In this document: piece by piece, positions 7,631-17,202 of the stretch
Layout: each line of letters starts with the position of its first letter
Numbering within the stretch: position 1 is the first letter of the stretch
NCBI GenBank assembly: GCA_031277855.1
Contig: JAITLO010000046.1
Span: 1-64,000 of the forward strand
Length of the DNA: 64,000 nucleotides
DNA from: Acidovorax sp.
Lineage (GTDB): Bacteria; Pseudomonadota; Gammaproteobacteria; Burkholderiales; Burkholderiaceae_C
Reading direction: 5' to 3'
Program-made: the position numbers and the translations under genes
Notes under the pieces: generated by a model
What the model was told of the DNA's origin: nothing
The model's database searches: none
What the model saw: the letters and a program-made list of their open reading frames with translations, nothing else

Positions 7631-9114
7631 ACATACTCAATGATGTCGCGGATGCATTGCGGCGCGTGGTTGGTGTCAGCACCTCTCCACATGCAGTGAT
7701 ACACCAGGTGCCTGGTATTTCCACTGCAATGAACAATATGGATACGGTTCTGGGATCTATCGGTATGCAGGGCTCAACCAGCTCGATGATGCCAGCTGAG
7801 TTACAGAATGCACCAGAAGTAGGGCAGATGCCACATGCCTCTGACCAGGTCCGAGCGGCGGTGCGTCGGCAAACAGTGGCGACAGACAGGGTTGCACATC
7901 AACCCATGATGCGGCCAGGGCGTAGTGAGGCACGTTGGGAGAACCCGATTGTGGATGCGGCTATGCCTTTGCTACTGCGGCTGAATCAATTGCGAGATTC
8001 TTCACAACTGTTCGATCAAGGAACTCGTGGGAAGTTGGCACTGGAACTGCGCTTGTTTCGGGACAAGATGTCCAAGAGTGGTTTTCCACCTGATGTAGTT
8101 GCCGATGCCTCGTATTTGATGTGTACCTATGTAGATGAGGTCGTGAATGATGCCTCTCGCCAGGCAGGAAGCGAGCCTTACAACGGGGAGCCTTCCTTGC
8201 TGGTTGAGTTTCACGGTGATGCTTGGGGTGGCGAAGACACGTTTGCCGATCTTGAACGCTGGATGGCACGTACCCCCGTTGAGCTGGAGATTTTAGAGTT
8301 CTACGAACTCATTCTTTCTTTTGGCTGCCAAGGGCGCTATCGCATCATGGAGCGTGGTGGAGTACTGCTGGCGGATCTCCGTTCTCAGTTGCATGCCTTG
8401 ATTTGGGCAGAGCGCTCCCTCAAGTCTCTGTCTGAGCCGCTGATTGCTCCCGTGGTGTTGGTGCGAAAGCCTTGGTTAACCGCGATGCGGGCTTTAGGCA
8501 TAGGCATGTGTGTTGTGCTTGCACTTTATGCGGCCTGGATTTTCGATCTGGATATGAAGGGCCGGCCTATCCGACAAGCGCTCGCCGCTTGGGACCCGCC
8601 AATACGGACCATCAATCTTGCTGAAACCCTTCCGCCTCCATTGCCTAGGCTGTTGTCAGAGGGGTGGGTGAATGCCCGAAAAGGGCCTGAAGGTTGGTTG
8701 CTGGCTTTTAAATCCGATAAGGCTTTCGATGTGGGGCAGGCCAACTTTCGCCCGGAGTTTAGACAGCAGTTGGATCGCTTAGGCGCAGCCTTTGCGCCCT
8801 GGCCTGGCGATATGGAAATACTTGGCCACTCGGATGTGCAACCAATCAAGACCAAGCAGTTTCCAGACAACATGAGCTTGTCTGTAGAGCGGGCACGTGT
8901 TGTTGCGCAGGAGCTGATGCAGACGGCTGTGGCTGGGGGGCAGCGTGCACCGGCTTCTGCCATGGACAGAAAGATCACATTTGCAGGTAGGGGTGATACC
9001 CAACCTCTGGACCCCGCTAAAAATGCAGAAGCCTATGAGCGCAATCGGCGCGTGGAAATTCTGTGGAAGGTGGCCAATCTCGGGCCACAAAGTCCAAGGG
9101 CGGTGGAAAGATGA
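7627..9114 (+). CDS. tssL: T6SS membrane protein TssL with OmpA/peptidoglycan-binding domain
   Basis: A 495-aa extended TssL. After a disordered N-terminus of about 90 residues comes the DotU/IcmH cytoplasmic domain (about 95-270; LMCTYVDEVVND and LEILEFYELILSFGCQG). A single membrane helix lies near residues 285-308. A periplasmic OmpA-like domain ends the protein (FRPEFRQQLDRLGAAF, LGHSDVQPI, NMSLSVERARVVAQEL, YERNRRVEILWK), expected to bind peptidoglycan. The start overlaps tssK and the stop overlaps tssM (both ATGA). It anchors the secretion machine in the inner membrane and cell wall. Confidence 0.94.
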   Translation: MNILNDVADALRRVVGVSTSPHAVIHQVPGISTAMNNMDTVLGSIGMQGSTSSMMPAELQNAPEVGQMPHASDQVRAAVRRQTVATDRVAHQPMMRPGRSEARWENPIVDAAMPLLLRLNQLRDSSQLFDQGTRGKLALELRLFRDKMSKSGFPPDVVADASYLMCTYVDEVVNDASRQAGSEPYNGEPSLLVEFHGDAWGGEDTFADLERWMARTPVELEILEFYELILSFGCQGRYRIMERGGVLLADLRSQLHALIWAERSLKSLSEPLIAPVVLVRKPWLTAMRALGIGMCVVLALYAAWIFDLDMKGRPIRQALAAWDPPIRTINLAETLPPPLPRLLSEGWVNARKGPEGWLLAFKSDKAFDVGQANFRPEFRQQLDRLGAAFAPWPGDMEILGHSDVQPIKTKQFPDNMSLSVERARVVAQELMQTAVAGGQRAPASAMDRKITFAGRGDTQPLDPAKNAEAYERNRRVEILWKVANLGPQSPRAVER

Positions 9115-12100
9115 TCAGGCTGACCATGCGTATCGTGATCGGTTGCCTGCTGGCAGCCGTGTTCTGGTGGATTGGCCCGCTTCTCACCATTGGCGTATAC
9201 CGTCCTTTAGGGTGGCTGTTGCTGCGCCAAGTGCTGGTCGGTCTATGCCTGATTTGGGCTTTTTGGCCCGTGCTGGTGCGGGTTTGGGTGCGGTTGGCCA
9301 TGAGTGTGCGGCATGTCCGCCCCGTGACTCCGAAGCCCAAGGAGCAGCCACTGGATTCGTTGTCGCGGCGGCTGAGGGACCTGGATGCCTATTTGCGACA
9401 GCATTGGCTCAAAAACCGCAGCGGCTGGCGAGTGAAGCTGCAGCTGAGACGCCATGCCCCTCATCGCAATATGCACCCTTGGTTTGCCGTGATTGGTGCA
9501 TCTGGTAGCGGCAAGACCAGCATGATTCGGCGTGGAGGCTTGACGCTCAAGCACAACGCAGATCTATTGGGAAAGCAGACCATAGATGACAGCCACACGC
9601 TGGATTGCAATTTCTGGCATGCGGGAGGATCCATCTGGTTTGATATCAACGGCCACTGGGTCGAGCCTGGAGGGGGCGGAGATGCTGCAGGCGAACGTTC
9701 CGAATGGGAAGCTTTTCTCTGGGGCCTCAAAAGAATCAAGCGATCGCCAGCACTGGATGGGGCACTGTGGTGCATAGATTGCGATTGGCTGCTTAAGTCT
9801 TCGGCAGAAGGGCGCAAACGAGCCGCCGAAGCTATGCGGGCGCGCCTGGCAGAGATGGCAGATATCTTGGGAATCAAACTGCCGGTGTACATCGCTGTAA
9901 CAGGCTTGGACAAGCTGCCTGGTTCCATTTCTTTCCTGAGAGGCATTGATGAAAAGCTGTTAGAGCAAGGTTTTGGCTTTGGCTTGCCGGTCAGGAGTGG
10001 GGGCCAACAGGAATCTATGTTCGGCCCCGTGTTTGAGGAGCTGATGCAAAAGTTGGAGCGTCGGGTGCAAGAGCATGTGCTCAACATGGCGCCTGGCGTA
10101 GAGGAGAGTCGACACAATGTGGAACGGCTGCAGTTTGTAGAAAACTTGTCTGTGCTAAGGCGGCATCTCACGGAGTTTTTGCAGCGTAGTGTGGCGGACT
10201 CTTCATTGACTCAAGCCTGCCAGTTGCGTGGGGTCTGGATGGGCTCCTCCGTAGACCTGATCGATGGGGCCGAGCCATCCATGCTCGACGTCGATGAGCT
10301 GCATCTTGCAGAGTACGGCATACGTCGTCTGCCCACGTTGTGGGGGGCCGTATTGGGGCAGATGGAGCAGGAGCGCGGTTTGGCTGCGAGCGCCACTGCA
10401 GCGACTGGGCGTGGTCGGATATGGAGTGCGTTGCGATGGACTTTTTCCACGGGCGTATTGCTGTTGGCAGTGGGTGGACTGCTGGTGGGGTATCTGCTGG
10501 AGCGAGACAACCTTGAGCAAGTCTGGGCCCGTTTCACAGAAGGTAAGCGCCTGGCAGAGCGTCAGTCGATCGACTCCCGGCCTGCTGCGGCTTTACTCGA
10601 TGTCATGACCCAGATGCGCTATGTCGATGACAACAGAAAAAATGCCAGCGAACTGATGGTGACTCCATTTTGGGAGCATGTCCGTGTGGCAGACGTAGCC
10701 AGGGAGACCTACCGTAAGCATCTGCGCAAGACGCTGATGCCAGAGCTCTACAACTATGTCAGCAGTGCGCTGGTTTCGCAGCTGCAGGGGGCACCAGGGG
10801 ATACCTATGAGACGCTCAAGGTGTATTTGATGCTGGCTCGCCCCGAACGGCGAAATGCCGATGATCTCGTGCGCTGGATGCGGACCCAGTGGCCAAAGCT
10901 GGCATCCGAGGGCTATAGCGAGGAAGACCGGCTGGAGTATGAGGGGCATCTGCGTGCGCTGTTCGCTTCTCAGGGGCTACCTAATACCCCGGAGGATGCG
11001 CCTTTGGTGCGGGAGGCCAGGAGTAAGGCTGCCCAGCTGCCAAGCGTGGTACGTGTCATAGACCGTGTAAAGACCCAGGGTTTGCCAGCCAATATAGAAG
11101 GCGTGTCATTGGCACGTGCCGGTGGTTTCATGGCAGCAACTATGTTGCGCATGCGTGGTGATCTTGCACCGACCGATACAGCCATTCCTGCCTGGTATAC
11201 GCGGGCTGGATATCTTGATGTTGTCAAGCCGCGTCTGCGCGATGCTGCGATGGCCGTACTTGAAGAAGAAAGCTGGGTGTTGCGGGACGAAAAGCTTTCA
11301 GGCAATAGCTTCGAAGTAGAGAAAGCTGCGGAAAAACTGTCGGAGGCCACACGCGCTCAGTTTCTGCAGGAATACATCAAGCGGTGGCAAACATTTCTCA
11401 ATGATGTCACTGTGCGCCATTACTCAGGAATGGACGATGCAGCCCAGATTGCGTCTGCACTGATTGATCCCCAATCCCCATTGGCGCAACTGATCCGGTT
11501 TGCAGGGCGTGAGACCTCTTTGACGGGTAACTATGAAGGCGATGTCGATAGCTGGATTGACAAGCAAAAATTCAACATCGAACGTGGTCGCCGTGCCATT
11601 GTGGGTGAGCTGAGCGGCGAAAGAGCCCGCCTGAGGCGCCAGCCGGAGCATGTGGTGGAAGACCACTTTGATGTCATCCGCAGACTTGCCACACAGATGA
11701 CTCAGACAGCAGCCAACGGTCAGGGAAACAGTCCACTGACGCGTTTGTTCGAGCCCTTGTATCGCCAGCTGCTTTTGGTCAATGGCGCGATGATGGCAGG
11801 CCAGATCATGCCCGAGTACGACGCCTTTGCACGCTTGCGTGCCGAGGCTGGGCGCCAGCCAGAGCCTATGCGGGGCATCGTGCTGGATTTGGTCAACAGT
11901 GGCAGTAGTGCAAGCGTTGGAGATGCGCGCAGCATCATCAGCAAAAGTGCAGCTGGTGCCGCGCTTGCGTTTTGCAATCAAGGGCTGAGTGCTCGTTACC
12001 CCTTGAAGCGCAATGCCAAAGCCGATGTCGGAGTTCAAGACTTCGAAAGCCTGTTCGGGCCGCAAGGCAGGCTGGCCCAGCACTTCAAAGAACATCTGTC

Positions 12101-12629
12101 CAACTACGTCGATACATCGACATCGCCCTGGCGGTCCAAGCGTGCCGAAGGTGAGCAAACTCTGGTAACGCCCGATGTGTTGCGCTCATATGAGTCTGCC
12201 AGTCGCATAGGCGCAGCCACCCTGGACGGGCAAGGAAGCTTGCGCATCAGCACCATGGTGCGGGTGGTGGATATGGATCCGCAGATCGGCGAGGTACAGC
12301 TCGATATCGGAGATACAAGCATCCGCTATGCACATGGAAGTGTGGTCAACAAACGTGTCGATTGGACTGCAAAGCCCGGTTCGAACGGGCAGCTTGCGGT
12401 ACGCATGAGCGTGAGGACGGTAGATGGCCGTAGCGACGTTGAGCAGTTTGAAGGGCCTTGGGCGCTCTTTAGGTTCTTTGATGCGGGGCGGCGCGAAGGT
12501 GCAGAAGCTGATAGGCGTGAAACCGTGCACCAAACCCAGCTGGGGTCCGTGCGTATTGAATGGCAGGCGCTGACTATGCCTGCACCACTGTGGTCCAACC
12601 TGATGCAGTCGTTTTCCTGTCCTGGGTAA
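9111..12629 (+). CDS. tssM: T6SS inner-membrane protein TssM (IcmF-like)
   Basis: A 1172-aa protein of the TssM/IcmF family, the periplasm-spanning stalk of the T6SS. Two membrane helices are near residues 8-55 and a third near 445-463. A Walker A motif GASGSGKT is at 129-136 in the cytoplasmic domain, and the long periplasmic part carries the IcmF-related and C-terminal beta domains that contact TssJ. The start at 9111 overlaps the tssL stop (ATGA); an in-frame ATG at 9063 lies inside tssL and would add a basic extension. Length is normal for the family. Confidence 0.94.
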   Translation: MIRLTMRIVIGCLLAAVFWWIGPLLTIGVYRPLGWLLLRQVLVGLCLIWAFWPVLVRVWVRLAMSVRHVRPVTPKPKEQPLDSLSRRLRDLDAYLRQHWLKNRSGWRVKLQLRRHAPHRNMHPWFAVIGASGSGKTSMIRRGGLTLKHNADLLGKQTIDDSHTLDCNFWHAGGSIWFDINGHWVEPGGGGDAAGERSEWEAFLWGLKRIKRSPALDGALWCIDCDWLLKSSAEGRKRAAEAMRARLAEMADILGIKLPVYIAVTGLDKLPGSISFLRGIDEKLLEQGFGFGLPVRSGGQQESMFGPVFEELMQKLERRVQEHVLNMAPGVEESRHNVERLQFVENLSVLRRHLTEFLQRSVADSSLTQACQLRGVWMGSSVDLIDGAEPSMLDVDELHLAEYGIRRLPTLWGAVLGQMEQERGLAASATAATGRGRIWSALRWTFSTGVLLLAVGGLLVGYLLERDNLEQVWARFTEGKRLAERQSIDSRPAAALLDVMTQMRYVDDNRKNASELMVTPFWEHVRVADVARETYRKHLRKTLMPELYNYVSSALVSQLQGAPGDTYETLKVYLMLARPERRNADDLVRWMRTQWPKLASEGYSEEDRLEYEGHLRALFASQGLPNTPEDAPLVREARSKAAQLPSVVRVIDRVKTQGLPANIEGVSLARAGGFMAATMLRMRGDLAPTDTAIPAWYTRAGYLDVVKPRLRDAAMAVLEEESWVLRDEKLSGNSFEVEKAAEKLSEATRAQFLQEYIKRWQTFLNDVTVRHYSGMDDAAQIASALIDPQSPLAQLIRFAGRETSLTGNYEGDVDSWIDKQKFNIERGRRAIVGELSGERARLRRQPEHVVEDHFDVIRRLATQMTQTAANGQGNSPLTRLFEPLYRQLLLVNGAMMAGQIMPEYDAFARLRAEAGRQPEPMRGIVLDLVNSGSSASVGDARSIISKSAAGAALAFCNQGLSARYPLKRNAKADVGVQDFESLFGPQGRLAQHFKEHLSNYVDTSTSPWRSKRAEGEQTLVTPDVLRSYESASRIGAATLDGQGSLRISTMVRVVDMDPQIGEVQLDIGDTSIRYAHGSVVNKRVDWTAKPGSNGQLAVRMSVRTVDGRSDVEQFEGPWALFRFFDAGRREGAEADRRETVHQTQLGSVRIEWQALTMPAPLWSNLMQSFSCPG

Positions 12630-12677
12630 GTCGTCGTTCTTTTCGTTTTCTCACTCCTTCAATGAAAGGAAATTCTC

Positions 12678-13034
12678 ATGATTGATCCTTCCAAGATCTT
12701 CGAAGCCGTGCAGCATGCCCACAGCCTGGGTGCTGATGCGACCAACACCATGTCCAAGCCCTTTATGGAACGCGTGGTGACGCGGGATATTTATTCGGGA
12801 GAAAACGCCAGCCAGATCACGGATGGTGTGAACCAAGCATGCCAACAAATGATGGGGCAGATGGGGGGGATTAAGGACTCGGTCCTGAATCAGCTGGCGG
12901 CCATACAGGATCGTCAGCGTCGAGAAAAGTCCTATGACTTCAAGCCTTCCATGGATGACTTACGCCCTACGGATGCGCAAGGCTGGCCCAAGGAGTTGGC
13001 TGACGAGTTTTTCAAGCCGTTCTTTGGTCGCTGA
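12678..13034 (+). CDS. 118-aa orphan protein after tssM
   Basis: A small soluble protein that I do not recognise. It has a good ribosome-binding site (GAAAGGAA) and starts 48 bases after tssM. The middle is predicted helical, with Met/Gln-rich text (ACQQMMGQMGG), and the C-terminus ends in a Pro/Phe-rich motif (WPKELADEFFKPFFGR). No signal peptide or membrane helix. Position at the end of the tssJKLM block suggests a T6SS accessory role, but this is inference from context only. Confidence 0.7.
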   Translation: MIDPSKIFEAVQHAHSLGADATNTMSKPFMERVVTRDIYSGENASQITDGVNQACQQMMGQMGGIKDSVLNQLAAIQDRQRREKSYDFKPSMDDLRPTDAQGWPKELADEFFKPFFGR

Positions 13035-13243
13035 GCCCTGAAAGTGTGTGAGCTACCCCTTGAGGTCGGAGCCTTGTCAGTCTGCGGTATCACGTGCGGG
13101 ATGCCTCCTTGCACCCCAAGCATGCCGAGACACTGGCCACTATCGTGCCTGGAGGACGATCGACAACCCGATCTGGGGCCCGCTCACACAAACCAGGACA
13201 GTCTGATTTTTCTGCATATTTTGATGGCTCACACCTGAAAGCG

Positions 13244-13999
13244 ATGCTCAATCCCACTCTTTACAACTCACCGGCACTGCTTGACGCACAGCGTCACCAG
13301 TCACTGCGCCTGAAGCAGGGCTTCAAGGCCGTTTGCTGCGCTCAGGGCGTGAACGTCGTTTTCATAGCCGCCAACGAGTTCGAGCATGTGTGTAAGGAAT
13401 ATCCGATCGTTTTTGTCCCGGCAGGAGAAGACAAGCTCGGGCGCAAACAGATGGCTCCTGTAGCTGTTATGGGGCTGGAGCAGGGGGAGAACCTGTACTT
13501 TCGCACAAGCAAGTCGGGGAGGGTCGGCTGGCAGGCCCGCTATATCCCAAGCTTTCTTCGCTATTACCCATTCACCCTAGGTCAGGTCGATGCATCGCGC
13601 TGGGCAGTATGTATCGATGAAGACTCGGAGGCCTGGTCCAAGACGACGGGGCAGCCACTTTTTGATGAGCAAGGCCAGCCCTCGGCTTTGGTGCGGGAAA
13701 TGCACGCTGCACTTCAAAACCTGGAGCGAGAGATTGAACAAACACGGGTCATAGGCGAGAGGCTTCGGTATTTCGATCTGCTGCAGCCGCGTGTTCTCAC
13801 CACAACGCTTCCGGATGGCAGCAGCTTTGCTGCGGATGGTTTTTACACGCTGGATGAAAAGCGGCTCGCAGAGCTTTCCAAGATGCAGCTTGCCGAGCTT
13901 CATCGCAATGGAAGCCTGCATGCTTTGAGCCTGCACAAGGCGTCATTGAGCAATCTGGATGCGTTGGCGCAGCGGCGCTGGAAGCGAATGAAAACATGA
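13244..13999 (+). CDS. SapC family protein
   Basis: A 251-aa protein of the SapC family (PF07277), named after an S-layer-locus gene of Campylobacter and of unknown biochemical role. Motifs include HQSLRLKQGF near the N-terminus, YPIVFVPAG, GLEQGENLYF, RYIPSFLRYYPF and the TLDEKRLAELS segment near the C-terminus, all in family order. The start at 13244 gives the standard N-terminus; the frame is open further upstream to 13094 but that part has no family similarity. The stop overlaps the next gene by 4 nt. A SapC gene in a T6SS locus beside a regulator is unusual. Confidence 0.8.
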   Translation: MLNPTLYNSPALLDAQRHQSLRLKQGFKAVCCAQGVNVVFIAANEFEHVCKEYPIVFVPAGEDKLGRKQMAPVAVMGLEQGENLYFRTSKSGRVGWQARYIPSFLRYYPFTLGQVDASRWAVCIDEDSEAWSKTTGQPLFDEQGQPSALVREMHAALQNLEREIEQTRVIGERLRYFDLLQPRVLTTTLPDGSSFAADGFYTLDEKRLAELSKMQLAELHRNGSLHALSLHKASLSNLDALAQRRWKRMKT

Positions 14000-14841
14000 A
14001 CACTGCATGGCTTTCCACTTCAATTCCCGTGCACTCGGCCATGGGCTGCTTATCTGAGAGCGTGCATCCTGAGGATGCCCTGCGGCGTCATGCATTGTTT
14101 GCGCACTGGCCTGCAGGCGTGCTGCAGCGCTTGCTTTCTATTTCCCATCTCAAAAGCTATCCCCAAGGTGCTTGGATTCACGACAACGCTCAGGAGCAGC
14201 CGGAGATACTGATCATGGTTTCCGGCTATTTGCAGATCTGCCGGTACACAACGGATCAGCGTTTGCAAGCGATATGCCTTGTGGGCTCGGAGCGCATTGT
14301 CTGTTTGGCATATGACCTTGCATCGAGCTGCGGGTTACCCATAGGCTGCTGGGCGCACAGCGATGCCTTGGTCATACATGTACGCAAACAATGTCTTGCA
14401 AGGTTGCTGGATGCAGAGCCTGAACTGTGGCGATTGCTAGGAGTGGCGCTACTTAGCCAGCAAAGAGAGTTGTTGGAGGCACTGGTTGAGCAAACCCGTG
14501 GTGGGGCAGCACAGCGCATAGCGAGCCTGCTGTATCGCTACTCCCGGTCGCCTGATGTATCTCTGCCATGTGGTGGGCAGGTGCCGCAGAAGGTCCCTCT
14601 GTCTCAAGCGCAGCTTGCAGATTTTTTGCAGCTCTCCAGGCAAACCGTGAACGAAGTGCTGAGATGGTTTAGTGGTGAAGGGTGGATTTCCATTGGATAC
14701 AGATCCATCGCTGTTCTCGACCCTGCTGCACTGTTGGAGCATTCTCGCGGCCGGCTGACGGCGGATATGCCGCGTTCTTGCCAAAGTATGGCCTTACCTT
14801 CGGACAGCCCCGATTTGCTCTGCATGCAGCCAATGCCATGA
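13996..14841 (+). CDS. Crp/Fnr-family transcriptional regulator (first copy)
   Basis: A 281-aa regulator with an N-terminal cyclic-nucleotide-binding-like barrel (about 25-140), a dimer helix (about 145-185) and a C-terminal winged helix; the recognition region LSQAQLADFLQLSRQTVNEV is at about 201-220. The last 35 residues are not typical. No cysteine set for an Fe-S cluster is evident, so it is not a classical FNR. It starts inside the sapC stop (ATGA) and its stop overlaps the ligand-binding-protein gene. It is a candidate controller of the T6SS locus. Confidence 0.85.
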   Translation: MNTAWLSTSIPVHSAMGCLSESVHPEDALRRHALFAHWPAGVLQRLLSISHLKSYPQGAWIHDNAQEQPEILIMVSGYLQICRYTTDQRLQAICLVGSERIVCLAYDLASSCGLPIGCWAHSDALVIHVRKQCLARLLDAEPELWRLLGVALLSQQRELLEALVEQTRGGAAQRIASLLYRYSRSPDVSLPCGGQVPQKVPLSQAQLADFLQLSRQTVNEVLRWFSGEGWISIGYRSIAVLDPAALLEHSRGRLTADMPRSCQSMALPSDSPDLLCMQPMP

Positions 14842-16034
14842 CATATATGCAAAGCTTGATAAGACATTCGGCTCTGGATGGAGATGCGGCTCTATTACAG
14901 ATATGCCGCCGGGTGTGTGTCCTGATGTGGATGGCAATAAGGCTGGCACTGCTTGGTGCTGCACTTGGGCCTCATTCCCATGCCAACGCGCAGATACGCA
15001 TAGGCCAGACCATCGATTTGAGTGGCCCTACCGCCCCTAGTGTGAGGGAGTTACTCGTTGGTGCTCAATGGGTGTTTGACGATATCAATGCCAAGGGGGG
15101 TATCAACGGACAGAAGCTGGAGCTCGTGCAATTGGATGATGGCTTCGATGCAAAAAAGACTGCAGAAAATGCCCGTTTGCTTTTGCAGGATCCGAGCGTT
15201 CTAGGCCTTTTTATGACCCGCGGTACGCCCAACACACTGGCTGCTATTCCGGCAATCAATGCGGCTCGTGCACCGCTGATAGCCCCTTCCACGGGGGCTC
15301 ACATCTTGCAGAGCCCTGTGCAAAAACATGTGTTCAATGTCCGCACCAGCTATCAGAGTGAGGTCATTGCGGTACTGGACCATTTGCACGCGATAAGTGT
15401 GGGCCGGGTTGCGGTGATCCATGCGGATGACGCCTTTGGGGACGATGTGCTGGAAGGGGCGAGAAAAAGCTTCACAAAAAATGGCGTCAAACCTGTGGAA
15501 AGCATTGCTATAGACAGGGCTAAGCCTGACTACGAGAGCATGCTGAGGCGTTTGGAAAAGGCCGCGCCTCAGGCCGTGCTTTGGGCAGGGGCTTCGGCTG
15601 TCGTGGCCAAAGGGGCTCAAATTGTGCGGGAGCGCGGTTTACCGATTCAGCTGATCACGCTGTCCAACAATGCGTCTCAGGGATTCCTGGATTTGCTGGG
15701 GCCTGCGGCAGGAGGCGTCATTGTGACCCAGGTATTCCCTAGTGAGGATTCCACAGAGTTTCTATTTATTCAGCAGGCGAAGCGGCTTGCACAAAGGAGC
15801 GGGCGCACCGTGTTGACCCCAGCGATGCTGGAGGGTTATGCGGGAGCCAAGGTGCTGGTGGAGGCCTTGGCAAGGGCGTCGCCCAATCCTTCTCGTGAAA
15901 AACTGCAAACGGCTTTGGAGTCAATGGGGGACTATGACCTGGGGGGGCTCACGGTCAGCTATAGCCGTGATCGCCATTTGGGCATCGATCATACGCACTT
16001 GAGCATAGTAACTGGTAATAAGTTTTTACATTAA
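14838..16034 (+). CDS. Periplasmic ligand-binding protein, LivJ-like (no ABC partner here)
   Basis: A 398-aa protein with a type-1 periplasmic binding fold (Peripla_BP_6, branched-chain amino-acid or amide binding type). Motifs are IGQTIDLSGPTAPSVRELLVG, INAKGGINGQKLELVQLDDG, and the hinge region near RVAVIHADDAFGDDV. The N-terminus is long: the start at 14838 overlaps the regulator stop (ATGA), while a shorter start at 14925 would give a neat signal peptide ending near HANA-QIR. No permease or ATPase gene is adjacent, so it may act as a sensor and not a transporter. Confidence 0.85.
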   Translation: MTYMQSLIRHSALDGDAALLQICRRVCVLMWMAIRLALLGAALGPHSHANAQIRIGQTIDLSGPTAPSVRELLVGAQWVFDDINAKGGINGQKLELVQLDDGFDAKKTAENARLLLQDPSVLGLFMTRGTPNTLAAIPAINAARAPLIAPSTGAHILQSPVQKHVFNVRTSYQSEVIAVLDHLHAISVGRVAVIHADDAFGDDVLEGARKSFTKNGVKPVESIAIDRAKPDYESMLRRLEKAAPQAVLWAGASAVVAKGAQIVRERGLPIQLITLSNNASQGFLDLLGPAAGGVIVTQVFPSEDSTEFLFIQQAKRLAQRSGRTVLTPAMLEGYAGAKVLVEALARASPNPSREKLQTALESMGDYDLGGLTVSYSRDRHLGIDHTHLSIVTGNKFLH

Positions 16035-16215
16035 TTTGATATTTTCAGGATAAGCCGTCGAGGTATCTTATAAAAATTAGAGAAAATAAAATCGATATGA
16101 GCTAATTTCAGCTGAATCTGGGGAAGAAATGCTTTCCAAAGCATGAGGTTCTACGCTGCTTGGCCAAAAATTGATTTTTTGGTTTGAATGAATGATTGTC
16201 AATAGAAAGTTATAT
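16035..16215. other. AT-rich spacer with two small hairpins
   Basis: Much more AT-rich than its surroundings. Holds a 7-bp stem (ATGCTTT/AAAGCAT, about 16129-16144) and a stem CCAAAAA/TTTTTGG at 16164-16182, just before the lipoprotein start. Probably the promoter region of the lipoprotein gene and the end of the upstream transcript. Confidence 0.5.
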
Positions 16216-16965
16216 ATGAAGAAGCCTAAATGCTTGAGGTACTTGATGCTTGGCCTGTTTTTTTCTCTTGCATCGTGTCAAACAAATACAACAGGATTCA
16301 GTATGGGAGAGAATGCAAGCAACACCAAGGCCCAGGGAGAGGGGCTTGAGCATTGCACGGCTCCGCTGGGCCGTATACGGATATCGGAAGGTCGGGCGCC
16401 CAATACAGACCCGGATGGGGCACGTTTGCCGCCTATATCGGTACTTTTGCGGGCCATGGTGCAGGAGTCCAACTGTTTTGTCTTTGTGGAGGCGGTCGGC
16501 ACTGAAGGTAGCAACAGCGCACGAGTAACAACAGAGTACAGCAGAGGCCGAAAAGCACAGAGTGCTGCTATGGAAAGCAGTCCCATCTCCTCAGCTGCCG
16601 ACTATGAGCTGCAACCGGAATATCAGTTCAAAAGCGAATCTCCACGTTCAAGCGGAATAGGCCGTGTTGTCAGCGGGCTCCTCGGAGGAAACCGTTATTC
16701 ATCGGCAGTAGGTGCTTTGGGTGACGGTGTGCAGACCCGCGAAGTTGTCGCACAAATGAGCTTGATGGATATCCGCACGCGAGTACCGGTTGTCGTGTCG
16801 GACAGTCACGCATCCAGAACCGATGTGGATAAATTGCGTTCTGGTTGGGGTTTCGGGGTGAGCGGGTATTCCGAAACGTCCCAGGGCAAGGTTGTTAGCA
16901 TGGCCTTGATGGATGCATTCAATAAAGTTGTTGTGAGTTTGCGAGCCAGAAAAAAGATATCGTGA
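16216..16965 (+). CDS. Putative lipoprotein, CsgG/HfaB-like
   Basis: A 249-aa lipoprotein: MKKPKCLRYLMLGLFFSLAS-C21 is a clear signal peptide with lipobox LASC. The C-terminal half (VVAQMSLMDIRTRVPVVVSDSHA, GFGVSGY, MALMDAFNKVVVSLR) resembles the end of CsgG-type outer-membrane secretion channels, but I cannot confirm the transmembrane-hairpin region, so the family call is tentative. The start at 16216 has AGAAAG six bases upstream; an ATG at 16192 would extend the signal peptide. It is isolated on both sides by AT-rich spacers. Confidence 0.6.
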   Translation: MKKPKCLRYLMLGLFFSLASCQTNTTGFSMGENASNTKAQGEGLEHCTAPLGRIRISEGRAPNTDPDGARLPPISVLLRAMVQESNCFVFVEAVGTEGSNSARVTTEYSRGRKAQSAAMESSPISSAADYELQPEYQFKSESPRSSGIGRVVSGLLGGNRYSSAVGALGDGVQTREVVAQMSLMDIRTRVPVVVSDSHASRTDVDKLRSGWGFGVSGYSETSQGKVVSMALMDAFNKVVVSLRARKKIS

Positions 16966-17202
16966 ACCACATGTGGTGAATAAGAATAGAAAAAATTTCT
17001 CCTTTTATTTTTAATAAAACAGATGAAGTACATATATGTACTTCATGCACTCTATCAATTTGAATATTTGAGTTTAAATCTCGAATTGATTTTTGGAAAA
17101 TTTCTTGATAATTTCATGGAGATTTGAATTGGAGAGATAAATCATCTCATGATATTCGTGGTAATAAATGAAAAATAATATTTGAGGAGGGGTTTTAGGA
17201 AC
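16966..17202. promoter_or_regulatory. AT-rich spacer with perfect palindromes upstream of second Crp/Fnr gene
   Basis: Contains a 12-bp palindrome ACCACATGTGGT at 16966-16977 right after the lipoprotein stop and a 24-bp perfect palindrome at 17023-17046 centred on ACATATATGT. An AATTGAT-containing hairpin followed by TTTTT lies around 17054-17095. The 24-bp dyad has no U-run after it, so an operator for a dimeric regulator is more likely than a terminator. Confidence 0.55.
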
